Assembly: GCA_902616005.1 (NCBI GenBank)
Contig: CACMRG010000008.1
Location: 1 to 61,541 of the forward strand
Direction: 5' to 3'
Origin: an uncultured SAR116 cluster alpha proteobacterium
GTDB lineage: Bacteria > Pseudomonadota > Alphaproteobacteria > Puniceispirillales > Marisalimonadaceae
DNA length: 61,541 nt
A program made the position numbers and the translations under genes. The notes under the pieces were generated by a model, which was not told the origin of the DNA, did no database searches, and was given only the letters and a program-made list of their open reading frames with translations. Of the stretch, positions 16,824 to 25,752 are shown in pieces. Every line of letters begins with the position of its first letter. Position 1 is the first letter of the stretch.

Positions 16824-16858
16824 TCCCATTGACTCCCATCTAATCCCATGGTATCCCA
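16824..16858 (+). promoter_or_regulatory. Candidate MraZ operator: four TCCCA boxes at 10-bp spacing
   Basis: TCCCA occurs at 16824, 16834, 16844 and 16854, exactly one helical turn apart, with unrelated five-base spacers; the other strand reads TGGGA. Known MraZ operators are short direct repeats of TGGGN with five-base spacers upstream of mraZ itself. The array begins 14 bases after rnpB and ends 35 bases before the mraZ start. A TTGACT hexamer (16829-16834) sits between the first two boxes, so MraZ binding could occlude a promoter; no matching -10 is obvious. Confidence 0.75.
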
Positions 16859-16893
16859 AAATATTAATATTATGATTAAATTATGAAATTATT

Positions 16894-17352
16894 ATGTTTT
16901 TATCAACTTCTCATAATAAAATCGATAAAAAAGGCAGGGTTTCTGTGCCTAGAAACTTTAGGACATATCTTGATTTAGAAGGAGGCTCATTAATTTTATT
17001 TAAAAGTTTACAATTCAATTGTGTTGAAGGTACTACATTTAAAAGAATTAGCCAATACGTAGAAGCTATTGACGAAATTGATAGTATGTCAAAAGATGCA
17101 TCTATACTTAGAATGATGATAGCTGACTCTTTTGAAATAAAATACGATAATGAAGGCAGAATTAATATCCCAGAACCCCTTTTGTCTTACGCCAAAATCG
17201 ATGATGTTGCTGTCTTCACAGGAATTGGCAAATCTTTTATGATTTGGTCAGATGTTGAATACGAAAGAGAATATCAAAATACTCAAAAAATCTTACAATC
17301 TAGTGGGCCACCAAAATTAGTACTTAAAAAAGTAGGTATATCTAATGAGTAG
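16894..17352 (+). CDS. mraZ: Transcriptional regulator MraZ
   Basis: 152-residue MraZ, an AbrB-like DNA-binding protein that forms a ring and represses its own division/cell-wall cluster. Seen: two tandem SpoVT/AbrB repeats, the first starting KIDKKGRVSVPRNFR and the second with IKYDNEGRINIPEPL, each carrying the DxxGR motif. The length is normal. It is the first gene of a twenty-gene plus-strand cluster and overlaps rsmH by eight bases. A four-box array matching a MraZ site lies directly upstream, supporting autoregulation. Confidence 0.95.
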   Translation: MFLSTSHNKIDKKGRVSVPRNFRTYLDLEGGSLILFKSLQFNCVEGTTFKRISQYVEAIDEIDSMSKDASILRMMIADSFEIKYDNEGRINIPEPLLSYAKIDDVAVFTGIGKSFMIWSDVEYEREYQNTQKILQSSGPPKLVLKKVGISNE

Positions 17353-18322
17353 TTTTCTAGAACATGTTCCTGTACTACTTGATGAAATTTTAATAAATTT
17401 GAAAAAATTTAAGATAACTAATGGAGTTATTATTGATGCTACATTTGGTTTAGGCGGGTATAGTAATGCTATTTTAGAAAATACTAACTGTGATGTCTAT
17501 GGTTTTGACAGGGATCCAGAAGTTTTGAAATACGCACATAAGTTGAAGGAAAAATATAAAAAAAGATTTAAATTTTTTCAAAAAAAATTCTCAGAGATTG
17601 ATGATTTGCTCTCTAATTATAATTTTTCTAAAAAAAAAATAAAAGGAATGATATTCGATTTGGGTGTTTCAAATTTACAATTAACAAAAAAAAATCGAGG
17701 ATTTTCATTCAAACTTGACGGACCCTTAGATATGAGAATGTCAAAAGAAGGCATAAAAGCTTTCGATGTTATTAATAATTATAGTGCTGAAAAGTTATCT
17801 AATATTTTTTATAAATTTGGAGATGAATTTTTTTCAAGAAGAATTGCTCGTGATATAGTAAAATTTAGAGAAATATCACCAATTACATCGACTACAGAAC
17901 TTGCAGACATAATAAGAAAAGCTATACCCGGTAAAAAGAAAAAAATAGATAAAGCCACTAAATCTTTTCAAGCAATTAGAATGTTTATTAATGATGAAAT
18001 TTCTGAACTTAACAAAGGATTAATTACATCGGAAAAGTTTTTAACATATGGAGGCATTTTATGTGTTGTGTCTTTCCATTCTAACGAGGATAGAATTGTT
18101 AAAAATTTTCTTAATGTTTGCCAAGGGAAACCTAAATTATTTATTTCAAAATTTTTACCTCTGAGAGAAAACTTAAAAGAAAGTTTTGAAATAATTACAA
18201 AGAAACCAATAATCCCCACTACTGATGAAATTAAAATCAATTATAAGGCCAGGTCTGCAAAATTAAGAATTGCAAAAAGAACGAAGGTTAGTCCTCTTTT
18301 TAATGGTGAGGTTGCAGCATGA
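17345..18322 (+). CDS. rsmH: 16S rRNA m4C1402 methyltransferase RsmH
   Basis: 325-residue SAM-dependent methyltransferase (formerly MraW) that N4-methylates C1402 in the decoding site of 16S rRNA. Seen: HVPVLLDEIL at the N-terminus, IIDATFGLGGYSNAIL (SAM motif I), YGFDRDPE, GMIFDLGVSNLQL, RGFSFKLDGPLDMRM, FQAIRMFINDE and VVSFHSNEDRIVK. All are standard for the family. It overlaps mraZ at the start and ftsL at its stop (ATGA). Confidence 0.97.
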   Translation: MSSFLEHVPVLLDEILINLKKFKITNGVIIDATFGLGGYSNAILENTNCDVYGFDRDPEVLKYAHKLKEKYKKRFKFFQKKFSEIDDLLSNYNFSKKKIKGMIFDLGVSNLQLTKKNRGFSFKLDGPLDMRMSKEGIKAFDVINNYSAEKLSNIFYKFGDEFFSRRIARDIVKFREISPITSTTELADIIRKAIPGKKKKIDKATKSFQAIRMFINDEISELNKGLITSEKFLTYGGILCVVSFHSNEDRIVKNFLNVCQGKPKLFISKFLPLRENLKESFEIITKKPIIPTTDEIKINYKARSAKLRIAKRTKVSPLFNGEVAA

Positions 18323-18609
18323 TTAAAACAACCCATGTGTTATTATTAATATCTATATTAGGAATAATTTTTTTTAATTATGAAATTAAAAATAATTATC
18401 ACAATAACGAAAAAGAAATTTTAAATTTGAAAAATTTAATTTCAGAAAAAAAACAAGATATAAAACTTGTGAAGGCTGAACTTGCTTATTTATCAAGGCC
18501 TGAAAGAATTCAATCAATTGCAAAGCAACAATTAAATATGAAAGAGATTTTACCTACAGATGTCTGGAATATAAATGATATCTCAAAATTATATTTTGAA
18601 AAAAATTAG
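18319..18609 (+). CDS. ftsL: Cell division protein FtsL
   Basis: 96-residue bitopic membrane protein of the divisome that joins FtsB and FtsQ and activates FtsWI. Seen: one N-terminal membrane helix (about residues 5-20), then a periplasmic coiled coil with heptad-like Leu/Ile spacing (NLKNLISEKKQDIKLVKAEL), then YLSRPERIQSIAKQQLNM, which matches the conserved FtsL C-terminal segment. Sequence identity in this family is always low, so the call leans on architecture and on position between rsmH and the septal genes. Confidence 0.88.
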   Translation: MIKTTHVLLLISILGIIFFNYEIKNNYHNNEKEILNLKNLISEKKQDIKLVKAELAYLSRPERIQSIAKQQLNMKEILPTDVWNINDISKLYFEKN

Positions 18610-18624
18610 AAAAGGAGCATCAAT

Positions 18625-20124
18625 ATGAATTTAAATCTAGCAATACCTAAAAATATTGAAAATGTTCAACCAAAAATTTCAGTAATTGGAGTTGGAGGGG
18701 CTGGATGCAATGCAGTTAATACAATGATAAACTCAAATGTAAATAATATAAATTTTTTAGTTGCAAATACTGATGGACAAGCACTATCGAGAAGTATGGC
18801 TAAGACACAAATTCAACTAGGTAAAGAACTTACTAATGGATTAGGAGCAGGTTCTGATTACACTATTGGTGAGCAAGCTGCCATTGAAACTATAGATGAG
18901 ATCATGATGGAGCTTGAAGATATAAACATGCTTTTTATTGCAACTGGAATGGGAGGAGGAACAGGAACTGGTGCTGCACCAATTATTGCTCAAAAAGCAA
19001 AAGAAAAAGGCATTCTTACTATTGCAGTTGTTACAAAACCTTTTGATTTCGAAGGTAAAAAAAGAATGGAAACAGCATTAATTGGATTAGAAAAATTAGA
19101 GGATTCAGTAGATACATTGATTATAATCCCAAACCAAAACCTTTTTCGAATAGCAAATGATAAAACAACTTTTTCCGAAGCTTTCCAATTAGCTGATGAT
19201 GTACTTTATCAAGGAATAATTGGAATTACAGATTTGATCACTGCACCTGGAATGATTAATTTAGATTTTTCAGATATAAAAACAGTTATGAGAAATAAAG
19301 GGCAAGCAATGATGGGAACTGGTGAACATTCTGGAGAAAATCGAGCTAAAATAGCAGCAGAAATGGCACTAAACAATCCTTTGCTTGATAACTCATCAAT
19401 AGATGGGGCATCCTCAATTTTATTAAATATAAAAGGTGGTTTAGACTTAGCGTTGTTTGAAGTTGATGAAGCAGCATCATTGATCAGATCAAGAGTCAAT
19501 GAAAATGCAAATATTATTTTTGGCTCCTCTATTGACGAAAACCTTGATGGAATTATTAATATTTCTGTAGTAGCCACAGGTATAAATCAATCAGTTAAAA
19601 CAGAAGAAATTAATAAAAATATAAATCAAGATGAAGTCAACAATACTAAAAAACAAATATCAAATATTGGAGGGCAAATTGATCTAGAATCAAAGATAGC
19701 TGATTTGAGTGAAACTTCTCATTCTGAGAATAATATTCAGGAATCTGACAAGGATTCCTTAACATTTTTAGAAACTAAAGAAAAAGAATTATCTGAAATT
19801 TTACATAAAAGAGATAATGATATAACAAGTGGAGCAGAGGAAAATCAATTTTTGAAAAAAATTTCAAATTTATTTTCAAGTAATAAAGATAAAGACATAG
19901 TTAATAATCTGGAAAAAGATAATGAAGTATATCCATTAAAAGAATTAGTTGGAAATGAAACAAACAACCAGAGAGATCCTCTTATTAATCTAAATGAAAA
20001 TCCAATTAAATCAGAGAATACTAGCGAACAAATTAGCTTGCTTGACATAGATGAGAATGAAAAAAATGAAAATATTGATGATGTTTTAGAGATACCAGCT
20101 TTTTTGAGAAGGCAAGCAAATTGA
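18625..20124 (+). CDS. ftsZ: Cell division GTPase FtsZ
   Basis: 499-residue tubulin-like GTPase that forms the Z ring. Seen: IGVGGAGCNAVN at 21-32, the tubulin signature GGGTGTG at 110-116, the T7 synergy loop NLDFSDIK at 212-219 that completes the next subunit's active site, a long Asp/Glu/Asn/Lys-rich disordered linker (about 330-485), and the C-terminal peptide EIPAFLRRQ that binds FtsA and other partners. Complete and apparently functional. Its place is unusual: it lies between ftsL and ftsI, whereas ftsZ normally follows ftsA. Here ftsA is followed directly by lpxC. AAAGGAG precedes the ATG. Confidence 0.98.
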   Translation: MNLNLAIPKNIENVQPKISVIGVGGAGCNAVNTMINSNVNNINFLVANTDGQALSRSMAKTQIQLGKELTNGLGAGSDYTIGEQAAIETIDEIMMELEDINMLFIATGMGGGTGTGAAPIIAQKAKEKGILTIAVVTKPFDFEGKKRMETALIGLEKLEDSVDTLIIIPNQNLFRIANDKTTFSEAFQLADDVLYQGIIGITDLITAPGMINLDFSDIKTVMRNKGQAMMGTGEHSGENRAKIAAEMALNNPLLDNSSIDGASSILLNIKGGLDLALFEVDEAASLIRSRVNENANIIFGSSIDENLDGIINISVVATGINQSVKTEEINKNINQDEVNNTKKQISNIGGQIDLESKIADLSETSHSENNIQESDKDSLTFLETKEKELSEILHKRDNDITSGAEENQFLKKISNLFSSNKDKDIVNNLEKDNEVYPLKELVGNETNNQRDPLINLNENPIKSENTSEQISLLDIDENEKNENIDDVLEIPAFLRRQAN

Positions 20125-20128
20125 TAAA

Positions 20129-21763
20129 ATGGAAAATATACAAAAAATTAAGTTAAAGCTTTTCATATGCTCTTTCTCTTTTTTAATAGTTTATTTTAGC
20201 GTTGCATTTTCAATGTTAATGATTGAACCAAAAGAAAAAAAAATCATACAATCAAATTTTAAAATTACTGAAAAAAGCCAAAAAAAGAGAGGTAATATAT
20301 ACGATGATAATGGATATTTGATTGCTACTACAATCAGAAAATACGATCTAATTATTAATCCAAGTCTTTTAAGAGATCCTAAAAAATTTGAATTAGAATT
20401 TAAAAAAATATTTAAAAATAAAATAAACTTTAATTTTAAAAATAAATTATCTTCAAACTTAAAATATTTAAAATTAAAAAAAAATATATCGCTAAAAGAT
20501 TACTATCAAATTCTTAAAATTGGGGAGCCAGGTATTAGACTGGAAGAGAACTATATTAGAAAATATCCTGGAAAATCCCTAGCAGCTCATATAATTGGAA
20601 AAGTTGATATAGACGGTAAAGGTATATCTGGGGTTGAAAAAAAGCTTGATGATAAGCTTTCATCATCAAAAGACATTTATTTGTCCATTGATAGCGGTAT
20701 TCAAAATATTTTCAAACAAATATTGTTAGAACAAATCAAGAAGTTTCAAGCTAATGCAGGTGCTGGAATAATCATGAATGCTAATAATGGAAAAATTAAA
20801 AGCATAATCTCTCTTCCAGATTACGACAATAATATAAATAATAATCTTTTAGAAAAACAAGTTTTTAATAATGCAACCAAAGGACTTTATGAATTAGGGT
20901 CAACTTTAAAAATTTTTACAGCAGCAATGGCAATAGAAAGTGGGAAAGTTAAGGATGATCAGTTGATAGATGTTTCTTCACCTATTTTACTTAGTAAATC
21001 ACAAAAGATTAGAGATATTAAAAAAATTAATTTTCCAATAAATTTGCCTGAAATAATTGTACATTCAAGTAATATTGGAACTGCAAAGATAGCAAGTTCA
21101 TTGGGTCATAATATTCAAAAAAAATATTTTAATTTAATAGGATTTAACGAAAAAGTAGGAATAGAAATTATTGAGACATCTCTACCTTCAATTAGAGATG
21201 ATAATCATCCATCTTCTTTGATGTCTAAATCATATGGATATGGAATTCAAATTTCTCCGTTACATTTAACAAAAGCTACAGCAATAGCTTTAAATGGTGG
21301 AAAGATAGTAAATCCAACATTACTAAAAAAACAATCAACCCCTAAAAACAGTATTCAAGTTTTTTCTAATGAAACATCTAAAAAATTGAGAAGTATCCTG
21401 TATTTAGTTGTAAACGATAAAAATGGAACAGGTAAATCAGCTAAAAGCTATTATTATCCAATTGGAGGAAAAACTGGAACTGCAAAAAAATTAGTTAATG
21501 GAAGATATTCTGAAACTGAAAACATAGTTGCTTTTACTGGAGGATTCCCAATTAACAAGCCCAAATATGTTTTTACAATCGTTATAGATGGACCTAAACC
21601 TCAAAAATTTTCAGCAAATAGAAATACCGCAGGATGGGTTATTGCACCTATAGTAGGAAAACTAGTAAATAGAATTGCTCCTATTTTAAAAATAGAACCA
21701 TTAAATTATGAATCATCTGAATTAGATTTAAAAAAATATAAAATAAGAGGAGCAACTCTTTAA
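20129..21763 (+). CDS. ftsI: Septal peptidoglycan transpeptidase FtsI (PBP3)
   Basis: 544-residue class B penicillin-binding protein that crosslinks septal peptidoglycan. Seen: one N-terminal membrane helix (about 10-31), the RGNIYDDNG motif at 54-62 of the pedestal domain, and the transpeptidase motifs S258-T-L-K261 (nucleophile Ser258), S313-S-N315 and K448-T-G-T451. It follows ftsZ by four bases and its stop overlaps the murE start. The partner FtsW is encoded seven kilobases downstream in the same cluster. Confidence 0.97.
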   Translation: MENIQKIKLKLFICSFSFLIVYFSVAFSMLMIEPKEKKIIQSNFKITEKSQKKRGNIYDDNGYLIATTIRKYDLIINPSLLRDPKKFELEFKKIFKNKINFNFKNKLSSNLKYLKLKKNISLKDYYQILKIGEPGIRLEENYIRKYPGKSLAAHIIGKVDIDGKGISGVEKKLDDKLSSSKDIYLSIDSGIQNIFKQILLEQIKKFQANAGAGIIMNANNGKIKSIISLPDYDNNINNNLLEKQVFNNATKGLYELGSTLKIFTAAMAIESGKVKDDQLIDVSSPILLSKSQKIRDIKKINFPINLPEIIVHSSNIGTAKIASSLGHNIQKKYFNLIGFNEKVGIEIIETSLPSIRDDNHPSSLMSKSYGYGIQISPLHLTKATAIALNGGKIVNPTLLKKQSTPKNSIQVFSNETSKKLRSILYLVVNDKNGTGKSAKSYYYPIGGKTGTAKKLVNGRYSETENIVAFTGGFPINKPKYVFTIVIDGPKPQKFSANRNTAGWVIAPIVGKLVNRIAPILKIEPLNYESSELDLKKYKIRGATL

Positions 21764-23247
21764 TGAAATTTAAAGAATTAATAAATAAAAGCATTTTCTT
21801 AAAAGACAAATTTAAAAATCTAGATGATCATTTTAAAGAGTTTGAGATTAATGGCATTTCAAATAATAGTAAAAGTGTGAGAAATAATTTTATTTTTTTT
21901 GCTTTTTCTGGGGATAAAACTAATGGAAATTTATATATTGAAGAAGCTAGGAGAAATGGAGCAAAAATTATAATATCTCAAGAAAAAAAAAGTGCAGATG
22001 TAATTAGATTACCTGATAAAGATTACTCTATAATTTACTCACATTTGTGCTCATCATTTTATAATAAAAAGCCAAAAAATATAATTGCTGTTACAGGAAC
22101 TAATGGCAAGACATCTGTTACAGATTTTTGTAGACAATTATGGAGTTTTTATAACTTAAGTTCAGCATCTATTGGTACTTTGGGAATAAAAGATTCTTCT
22201 CAAAACTATTATCATAAGATTAAAAGTAATCTAACTACTTTAGATTCAAGTGAATTAAACAAACAGTTATCGAAATTGTATGATAAAAACATTTCATATG
22301 TTGCTATAGAGGCATCCTCTCATGGAATAATTCAAAATCGTTTAGGTGGCATAAATTTTAATGGAGCTATATTCACAAACCTTTCTCATGATCATTTAAA
22401 TTATCATAAAAATATGACGCTCTATTTCAATGCTAAGAAAAAATTATTTACTGAGCATTTAAAAGATGGAACTTGTGTATCAATTAACTTAGATGATGAA
22501 TATGGGATGAAGTTATATAATGAAATTAAAACTAAAAATTTTAAATTTATTAATTTTGGATTTAATGAAAAATGTGAACTTAAATTAATTAAAATAAAAA
22601 AGATTGAAAAAATTTGGCAGTTAGAAATTTCATATAAGAAAAAATTATACAAAACTGAGATTGGTTTAGTTGGACATTTTCAAATTTACAATGCATTGGC
22701 CGCAGCTTCTATTTGTTTAGGCCTTGGAATGGAACATGATTCTATTTTTAAATCTTTATCGTATCTTCAAACTGTTCCAGGGAGAATGCAATTGATTAAT
22801 CATCCTTCATTCAAAGCAACCATAATTGTTGATTACGCTCACACCCCAGATGCTCTTGAAAATGCTATATTAGCTGTTAAGAAAATGAACGTAAGTGGAA
22901 AAATTTATACTTTATTTGGTTGTGGAGGTGAAAGAGATCTTGAAAAAAGATCCAAAATGGGCGAAGTAGCTTTCAAAAATTCTGATTTCACTATAATCAC
23001 TGATGATAATCCTAGAACAGAGGATCCATCATTAATTAGAAAATCTATTATAAATAATAACCCAATAGCTATTGAAATTCCTGGAAGAGATATTGCAATA
23101 AAAAAAGCTATTAGTTTTTTAAAAGATGATGATGTTTTGATTATTGCCGGAAAAGGTCATGAAAAAACTCAAACGATTGGAATTGAGACTTTACCTTTTG
23201 ATGATGTTTCAGTTGTCAAAAATACTCTGGATAATCTTAATTTATGA
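21763..23247 (+). CDS. murE: UDP-MurNAc-tripeptide synthetase MurE (meso-DAP adding)
   Basis: 494-residue cytosolic Mur ligase that adds the third stem residue to UDP-MurNAc-L-Ala-D-Glu. Seen: the ATP loop TGTNGKTS at 111-118, LTTLDSSEL, EASSHGI, the HDHLNYHK segment, VDYAHTPDAL, and the specificity motif DNPR at 415-418. DNPR marks meso-diaminopimelate rather than lysine ligases, so the wall is predicted to be the Gram-negative DAP type. It is translationally coupled with ftsI and murF. Confidence 0.97.
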   Translation: MKFKELINKSIFLKDKFKNLDDHFKEFEINGISNNSKSVRNNFIFFAFSGDKTNGNLYIEEARRNGAKIIISQEKKSADVIRLPDKDYSIIYSHLCSSFYNKKPKNIIAVTGTNGKTSVTDFCRQLWSFYNLSSASIGTLGIKDSSQNYYHKIKSNLTTLDSSELNKQLSKLYDKNISYVAIEASSHGIIQNRLGGINFNGAIFTNLSHDHLNYHKNMTLYFNAKKKLFTEHLKDGTCVSINLDDEYGMKLYNEIKTKNFKFINFGFNEKCELKLIKIKKIEKIWQLEISYKKKLYKTEIGLVGHFQIYNALAAASICLGLGMEHDSIFKSLSYLQTVPGRMQLINHPSFKATIIVDYAHTPDALENAILAVKKMNVSGKIYTLFGCGGERDLEKRSKMGEVAFKNSDFTIITDDNPRTEDPSLIRKSIINNNPIAIEIPGRDIAIKKAISFLKDDDVLIIAGKGHEKTQTIGIETLPFDDVSVVKNTLDNLNL

Positions 23248-24641
23248 GTGCAAATTTTAAAAATGAAATTTTATGGACAAAAGATGAATTAATAAGAGCC
23301 TCAAAAGGTAAAGATTTAACGAGAAAATTTTTAAATGATAAAAAAATTACTGGTATAAGTATAGATACTCGTTCCATTGAACGAAATGATTTATATATAG
23401 CAATCAAAGGTAAAAATTATGATGGGCATGACTTCTTAGAAGAAGCGTTAAAAAAAGGAGCTTCAGGAGTTATTGTCTCATGTAAAAATAGTGCACTTAG
23501 ATATAATGGACTGTTTGTAAAAAATACATATGTAGCATTAATAAATTTTGCTGAATTTAGCAGAAATAGATTTACTGGAAAAATAATTGGAATAACTGGT
23601 TCAAATGGAAAAACAACTACAAAGGATATGGCTAGCTTTATCTTTAGTGAATTTGGCAAAACTTTTGCCACTCCAGGAAATAATAATAATATTATTGGAT
23701 TGTCTCTTTCATTAATGAAATTACCATATAATTTTCATTATTGTATCTTAGAACTAGGCATGAGCAAAAAAAATGAATTAAAAAAACTATCTCTAATTGC
23801 AAAGCCTGATTTAATTATAATTAGCAATGTTTCAGTAAATCATCTTAAAAACTTTGTATCAGAACAAGATATAGCGTTAGCTAAAAGCGAAATATTCCAT
23901 GGATTAAAAAAAAATGGACAAATAATTCTTAACTATGAGAATAAATGGTTCAAATTTCTTAAAAAAATTGCTTTGAATTACACTAATGAGATAATACCAT
24001 TTGGAGTCAAAAAATCAATTTTTTCTATTTTTCATGAAGAAGGTAGTTTTCTTATTAAATCAAAAAACTTCAAAGTTAATTTTAACCATTTACCTTATCA
24101 TTTAGTTTTAAATCTTATAAGTATTTTAACTTTGTTAAAATGTTTAAAACTTGATTTAAATAAAATAAAAGAGAGGATTAAAAATCTTTCGCCTTCAGAT
24201 GGCAGAGGAAATCAATTTAAATTAAGAATAACCCCTTGTAAAACTATAACCATGATTAACGATGCTTACAACTCAAGTCCTAATTCTTTAGAGGCTTCTC
24301 TTACAAATCTATATATAAATAATTCAAATAAATATGTTTTAATAATAGGTGATATGCTTGAATTAGGTCCTAATTCTCATTCATATCATAAAAAAATTGT
24401 ACCTTTTGTAAAAAAACTTAATCCAAAATTCTTATATACCATTGGAAATCAATCTAAAATTTTATCAGATAATTTGAAAAATAACATTATTTGTAAACAC
24501 TTTAAAAATGTAAAATTATTGGAAACAAATTTTGACAAACTTGTTCACAATAATGACACAGTTTTTGTGAAAGGTTCAAATAGTACAGGATTATATAAAT
24601 TTTGTAAAAAATTAGAAAAAAAGTATGACCTTGGAGAGTAA
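23244..24641 (+). CDS. murF: UDP-MurNAc-pentapeptide synthetase MurF
   Basis: 465-residue Mur ligase that attaches D-Ala-D-Ala to the UDP-MurNAc tripeptide. Seen: [19 protein letters not shown] in the UDP-binding N-domain, the ATP loop [14 protein letters not shown], a [11 protein letters not shown] segment (the usual EMGM appears as ELGM), [16 protein letters not shown] and IIGDMLELG in the C-domain. The start overlaps murE by four bases and mraY follows within three. The D-Ala-D-Ala substrate comes from Ddl, encoded later in the cluster. Confidence 0.96.
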   Translation: MSANFKNEILWTKDELIRASKGKDLTRKFLNDKKITGISIDTRSIERNDLYIAIKGKNYDGHDFLEEALKKGASGVIVSCKNSALRYNGLFVKNTYVALINFAEFSRNRFTGKIIGITGSNGKTTTKDMASFIFSEFGKTFATPGNNNNIIGLSLSLMKLPYNFHYCILELGMSKKNELKKLSLIAKPDLIIISNVSVNHLKNFVSEQDIALAKSEIFHGLKKNGQIILNYENKWFKFLKKIALNYTNEIIPFGVKKSIFSIFHEEGSFLIKSKNFKVNFNHLPYHLVLNLISILTLLKCLKLDLNKIKERIKNLSPSDGRGNQFKLRITPCKTITMINDAYNSSPNSLEASLTNLYINNSNKYVLIIGDMLELGPNSHSYHKKIVPFVKKLNPKFLYTIGNQSKILSDNLKNNIICKHFKNVKLLETNFDKLVHNNDTVFVKGSNSTGLYKFCKKLEKKYDLGE

Positions 24642-24643
24642 AA

Positions 24644-25732
24644 TTGTTTCCTGAATTTTTTTTAAACTATGTAGATTATTTTCAACCACTTAATGTGTTT
24701 AGATACATTACATTTAGAACTGGTGGAGCAATATTAACAGCTTTAATAATTAGTTTTTTACTTGGTCCTTTTATAATTCACAATTTAAAAAAATTTCAAT
24801 CTATTGGACAACCGATAAGAGATGAAGGCCCTACAAATCATTTGATTAAAAAAAAAGGAACCCCAACTATGGGTGGATTGTTAATTTTATTTGCTTTTCT
24901 ATCTTCAACAATTTTATGGTCTAGATTAGATAATATTCTCGTATGGATTATTTTAATAACGTCTACATTTTTTGGTCTTATTGGACTTTATGATGATTGG
25001 CTAAAAGTAAGAAATAAATCAACTAAAGGTCTAAGAGGAAAATATAAGTTAATATTACAAGTTTTAACAGCTATTATAGCTGTATATTTAATTAACAAAC
25101 AATTCCCGATTAATTATGCAAATACCGTTTCTCTACCTTTTGTAAAAGATTTAATTATTGATTTAGGGATATTTTATTTACCTTTTGGTATTTTAGTTAT
25201 TGTAGGAAGTTCTAATGCAGTAAATTTAACTGATGGGCTTGATGGTTTAGCTATTGTACCAGTCATGATTGCCTGTTTATCATTTGCTTTAATTTCATAT
25301 TTAGTAGGTAACATTAACTTTTCTAATTATCTTCAGATTACCTATGTACCTGGCGTAGGAGAATTAGCGGTTTTAGCTGGAGCCCTAATTGGGGCAGGAT
25401 TAGGTTTTTTATGGTTTAATGCACCTCCTGCTATGGTTTTTATGGGCGATACTGGGTCATTATCTTTGGGAGCATTTTTAGGCTCAACAGCATTAGCTGT
25501 AAGACATGAAATTGTTCTCATAATTATTGGAGGCCTTTTTGTCTTAGAAACTGTTTCCGTTATTATCCAAGTTATATCATTTAAATTGACAGGCAGAAGA
25601 ATATTTAAAATGGCACCATTACACCATCACTTTGAACAAAAAGGCTGGGAAGAATCAACAATAGTTATCAGATTTTGGATTATTGCAGTAATTTTAGCTT
25701 TGATTGGTTTATCTTCATTAAAATTAAGATAA
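24644..25732 (+). CDS. mraY: Phospho-MurNAc-pentapeptide translocase MraY
   Basis: 362-residue polytopic inner-membrane enzyme that transfers phospho-MurNAc-pentapeptide to undecaprenyl phosphate, giving lipid I. Seen: FNVFRY-like [13 protein letters not shown] at the N-terminus, [27 protein letters not shown] with the conserved DD pair, [23 protein letters not shown] and [13 protein letters not shown]. The start is a TTG preceded by GGAGAG at 24633-24638, which fits the usual N-terminus. About ten membrane helices are visible. Confidence 0.97.
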   Translation: MFPEFFLNYVDYFQPLNVFRYITFRTGGAILTALIISFLLGPFIIHNLKKFQSIGQPIRDEGPTNHLIKKKGTPTMGGLLILFAFLSSTILWSRLDNILVWIILITSTFFGLIGLYDDWLKVRNKSTKGLRGKYKLILQVLTAIIAVYLINKQFPINYANTVSLPFVKDLIIDLGIFYLPFGILVIVGSSNAVNLTDGLDGLAIVPVMIACLSFALISYLVGNINFSNYLQITYVPGVGELAVLAGALIGAGLGFLWFNAPPAMVFMGDTGSLSLGAFLGSTALAVRHEIVLIIIGGLFVLETVSVIIQVISFKLTGRRIFKMAPLHHHFEQKGWEESTIVIRFWIIAVILALIGLSSLKLR

Positions 25733-25752
25733 AAATTTATTGAATAAGTGAA

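Noticed and set aside
16446-16839. Two minus-strand open frames across rnpB
   Set aside because: They overlap the RNase P RNA, whose P1 and P4 pairings and conserved blocks are clear. The open frames are a by-product of the structured RNA sequence.
19209-19577. A 122-codon minus-strand frame
   Set aside because: Antisense to the conserved GTPase core of ftsZ; no domain, no start signal.
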